From the NCBI RefSeq assembly GCF_933775445.1, contig NC_065877.1, positions 9,486,001 through 9,550,000 on the forward strand: DNA of 64,000 bases, in the 5' to 3' direction. Each line of letters begins with the position of its first letter. Position 1 is the first letter of the stretch. Below are positions 60,889 through 64,000 of the stretch, in pieces. Below the pieces are notes generated by a model. It saw only the letters and a program-made list of their open reading frames with translations. It was not told where the DNA came from and made no database searches. The stretch comes from Argentina anserina. Its lineage: Eukaryota > Streptophyta > Magnoliopsida > Rosales > Rosaceae. Made by a program: the position numbers and the translations under genes.

Positions 60889-62774
60889 TTAATCATTACG
60901 TTAATAACTTCATTGATTTTAGACTTTAGCTTGTTTAAATGTTACGAAGAGAAAAACTACTACTTCATTGTACGTTCTAATATATACACGCAGCGATTGT
61001 AGTCTATCGTTTATCTTCAGTCGCAGAATTGTCAAATTTTGATGCCATAAACCTATCAAGTATCAAGCCTAGCTGGTCCAATGTCATGACTCATGATCGA
61101 TCGAATTGTCGATCATCAAAGATTTATGAGTGATGAAGAGGTTACTCCTCTCTTTCCTCCATCTAGCTTTCAATGTTAAGAAAAGTAATAAATTGTCAAA
61201 TCTAATTCCAAATCGACTACAATTTATTTGTTTATCCTCTGCAATTGATTGCGACGTACTTTTGTTTCTCCATTTCAGTGTGGATGGATCTACTAACAGG
61301 CCAAACGAAGAAAGAAACGGCACCGATTGCTGACTTATTTAAGGTGCTCAGTTTTAAACGTACGGTACCGAATGTGTTCTTCTTCTTTTTTTGTTACTGA
61401 ACTTTTTTTTATGTGAGGGGTTTGTTACTGAACTTTGAAACGGATGAAATACTCGGCGGAAGTGGAATGGTGGAAAAGGAGTGAGCATACATCGCATGCA
61501 TCTCTCATACTAACGATTTGCAAATTAACCAAATATGAGTTTTATGGATTGTTGAAAATTAAGAGAAGAAATCAATATACAAAATCAGTTAATCAAAAAT
61601 GAGTTAATAACTTCATTAAGAGAGCCAAAAGGCCAGGAACAAGAGCAGGAACAAAGTAATAAAAAAAGAAAATACAAACGAGCTAGTTCAGAAATTTACA
61701 ACTAAACTGCATAAAGCACTAAAAGCAAAACAAAATTGCGTTTGGAGTGTAGGATAAATACATTCTTCTCTATATGGTACATTACTTTGCACGTGTTGAG
61801 AATTACTCGATCCCTTATTCGTCTGTCATTTTCTTTGAACACAAATACGTCTTTGGTGAATGATGCAGCTAATGAGGTCATCCACAACTGGAGCTAAGTT
61901 TTCTTTTGTTACGTATACGACTATATTCATATTCCAATCATGAATGTGATTATGAGGCTACAAAATGGACTACTAATGATAAGCACAAGCATTTCCAAGC
62001 CACAGATCTTTCAAATTATGTAATTAGGTCTGTTATTAATTGGTTTGCTATCTTTTCATGATTTCGATCTCTAACTACCAGCTTCTTTTGCAAAGGGGCT
62101 TTTGCCTGAACTGGCAATCGCTTTTGGAAGTTCAATTAAGCGAAAGAGATGTTCAGCACCATGCTATCTTATGGTGAGTACCAACACATTTTGAAAGAAA
62201 CGAATAACAAGATGCATAGGCATAACGGGAATATTAAAAGGTAACAATGTGAAATTAGTGGAATTTGTATGAAAAGATGCTAAGGCACATGTTAAACAGG
62301 TTGATCATCTTTTATATTTGCAATCTCAAGTTTCCACCCTGCTCACCCACATACTATACATCAGTAATGAATTACTATTTTTTACAGAACTAAGCAAGAT
62401 CATTATTAACTTTTGTAGGAGTTTTGGGTAGTTGCAACCCTTGACAATGAAATGTCTGTTCTCCTTGATCCACAAAAAACACAGGTTGTTGTTTTTTGTC
62501 AAAGAAACACGTACTCTTTGTTTGTAGTTTTGATGCTTGATGTCATCTGCACTTCAGCACACATACATTAGTCATCGATTCTGTATTTTTTGTATCTATG
62601 TGTAGTCATCCACCTTATCTCCTACCGGCCAGAAAATCTTTCCTCCATATTCCTTGAGGCAAGTCAAACAAGTCGAAACACTTCTTGGCACCCCCACATC
62701 TCTGTTATATATACATACATATATTCACTCGGTGTAAGCCATCTTTGTCCAGTTGATGAAAACTTGAAGAAAAA
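60889..62774. other. Intergenic DNA and promoter side of the MFS gene
   Basis: No gene with a recognisable domain is seen. Sequence near 62690-62720 ('tatatatacatacatatatt') could hold the TATA region of the MFS gene, 60-90 bp upstream of its ATG. The rest is AT-rich. Confidence 0.45.
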
Positions 62775-64000
62775 ATGGTGGTGGCAGAGTCCAGTTCCGG
62801 TGCTTTTTGCTCCAAGGAGATGATAAGCTTCGGGTTGCAAGTACTCCGTGGACGATGGTTCATGTTTTTTGCTTCAATGCTAGTCCTCTCCGTCTCCGGA
62901 GCAACTTACATGTTTGGTCTCTACTCCACCGATGTCAAAACCGCACTAGGCTATGACCAAACGACACTCAATCTTCTAAGCTTCTTCAAGGACTTGGGAG
63001 GCAATGTCGGAATCATTGCCGGTCTAGTTAACGAAGTCACAGGTACGTGGGTGGTGCTCTTGATCGGTTCAGTCATGAACTTCTTCGGCTACTTCATGAT
63101 ATGGTTAGCTGTCACCGGTCGAACCTCGAAGCCACGCGTGTGGCAGATGTGTCTGTACATTTGCGTAGGTGCAAACTCTCAGACGTTCGCTAACACAGGA
63201 GCTGTGGTGAGCTGTGTGAAGAACTTCCCTTCTAGTAGAGGAAGTGTTCTGGGGCTTTTGAAGGGACTTGTTGGTTTGAGTGGAGCTATCATCACACAGC
63301 TCTACGGTGCTTTCTATGGAAATGATTCTAAGGCTCTGATTTTACTAATTGCTTGGCTTCCAGCTGCTGTTTCCATTGTGTTTCTTCCAATCGTTCGTTT
63401 GATCAAGGTCGTTAGACAGCCGGATCAGCTCAGGGTTTTCTACAACCTTCTATACATTACACTCGGCCTGGCCGGGTTTCTCATGGCTTTGATTATCACG
63501 CAGCACAAGATGAAGTTTTCTAGAATCTCTTTCATTGGAAGTGCTTCAGTTGTGATTATGCTACTCCTTCTTCCAATCGTAGTTGTTGTTATTGAAGAAT
63601 TCAAGCTCTGGAAGACGAAGATCAAAGCCGTGAATGAGCCAATTCAGCTGAAAGTAGTAGCTGAAAATCCAGCTCCTGCTGAATTAGTACCTGCTGCAAC
63701 TCCAGAAATTCAGCAGAAGCATAATTCTTGCTTTCTAACTGTCTTCAAGCCCCCCGTTAGAGGTGAGGATTACACAATTTTGCAAGCACTTTTTAGCATT
63801 GACATGTTGATCTTGTTCATTGCTACAATTTGTGGCGTTGGAGGCACTTTAACTGCGATCGATAATCTTGGTCAGATTGGGAACTCACTAGGCTACCCAA
63901 CTGACAGCATTAGCACTTTCATATCTCTGGTGAGCATATGGAACTACCTTGGAAGAGTCACTTCTGGCTTTTCTTCAGAAGTCCTTTTGAACAAGTACAA
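62775..64000 (+). CDS. Nodulin-like / NFD4-type MFS transporter, 3' end outside the window
   Basis: The frame is open from the ATG at 62775 to the window edge (408 codons and two bases), with no intron needed. After a short cytosolic start come 'LQVLRGRWFMFFASMLVLSV' and SGATYMFGLYSTDVKTALGY, the hallmark start of the plant Nodulin-like domain. More hydrophobic helices follow ('FKDLGGNVGIIAGLVNEVTG', 'FFGYFMIWLAVTGR', 'NFPSSRGSVLGLLKGLVGLS'). A hydrophilic loop of about 60 residues (from EEFKLWKTK) separates these from the second half, which begins 'FSIDMLILFIATICGVGGTL'. The family belongs to the major facilitator superfamily; substrates are mostly unknown. Full-length members have about 550-600 residues, so about a third is missing here. 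Confidence 0.93.
   Translation, partial: MVVAESSSGAFCSKEMISFGLQVLRGRWFMFFASMLVLSVSGATYMFGLYSTDVKTALGYDQTTLNLLSFFKDLGGNVGIIAGLVNEVTGTWVVLLIGSVMNFFGYFMIWLAVTGRTSKPRVWQMCLYICVGANSQTFANTGAVVSCVKNFPSSRGSVLGLLKGLVGLSGAIITQLYGAFYGNDSKALILLIAWLPAAVSIVFLPIVRLIKVVRQPDQLRVFYNLLYITLGLAGFLMALIITQHKMKFSRISFIGSASVVIMLLLLPIVVVVIEEFKLWKTKIKAVNEPIQLKVVAENPAPAELVPAATPEIQQKHNSCFLTVFKPPVRGEDYTILQALFSIDMLILFIATICGVGGTLTAIDNLGQIGNSLGYPTDSISTFISLVSIWNYLGRVTSGFSSEVLLNKY

Overview
This is plant nuclear DNA. Genes have many GT-AG introns, there are nuclear tRNA genes (one with an intron), and the transposons are typical of plants: Ty3/gypsy and Ty1/copia LTR elements, hAT and PIF/Harbinger elements, a LINE and a SINE. 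Gene content fits a compact eudicot genome; a Rosaceae species is my guess from general look only. I found no CRISPR array, operon or other bacterial feature.

Left part (1-17.8 kb): a transposon-rich start (diverged tandem repeat, solo LTR, broken LINE interrupted by a MITE, SINE) is followed by a four-exon XTH31/32-type xyloglucan endotransglucosylase/hydrolase (+), an intron-bearing tRNA-Tyr (+), a 13-exon RING/WD40 E3 ubiquitin ligase of the RFWD3 type (-, 625 aa) and an intronless SKP1-like gene (-). The last two both belong to ubiquitin ligation, but nothing here shows that they work together.

Middle (17.8-46.9 kb): an old degenerate copia element (18797-25162) lies inside a hAT-like element. 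Then come a CDC25-like/arsenate reductase (ACR2-type) phosphatase (+), a tRNA-Ile(AAT) (+), a small UPF0729 gene whose first coding exon is the ATG alone and whose last intron carries a PIF/Harbinger remnant, about 7.6 kb without a recognisable gene, an ACR9/ACR10-type ACT-domain protein (+, 411 aa) and a heparan-alpha-glucosaminide N-acetyltransferase-like membrane protein (-, 13 exons, 507 aa).

Right part (46.9-64 kb): a three-level transposon nest. A chromodomain-type Ty3/gypsy element (49867-60379, minus strand, LTRs of about 2.8-2.9 kb, 5-bp target duplication) lies inside a hAT-like element with an 8-bp duplication, which lies inside a third DNA-transposon-like sequence. Its pol region is one long open frame, but gag has an in-frame stop and a frameshift. 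The window ends inside a nodulin-like/NFD4-type MFS transporter gene (+).

Exon structures were built by hand from splice consensus, reading-frame continuity and remembered family sequence. The coding lengths of all complete genes sum to whole codons ending in a stop. I saw no undescribed defence or metabolic system; the most unusual content is the transposon nesting and the structure of the long LTRs.
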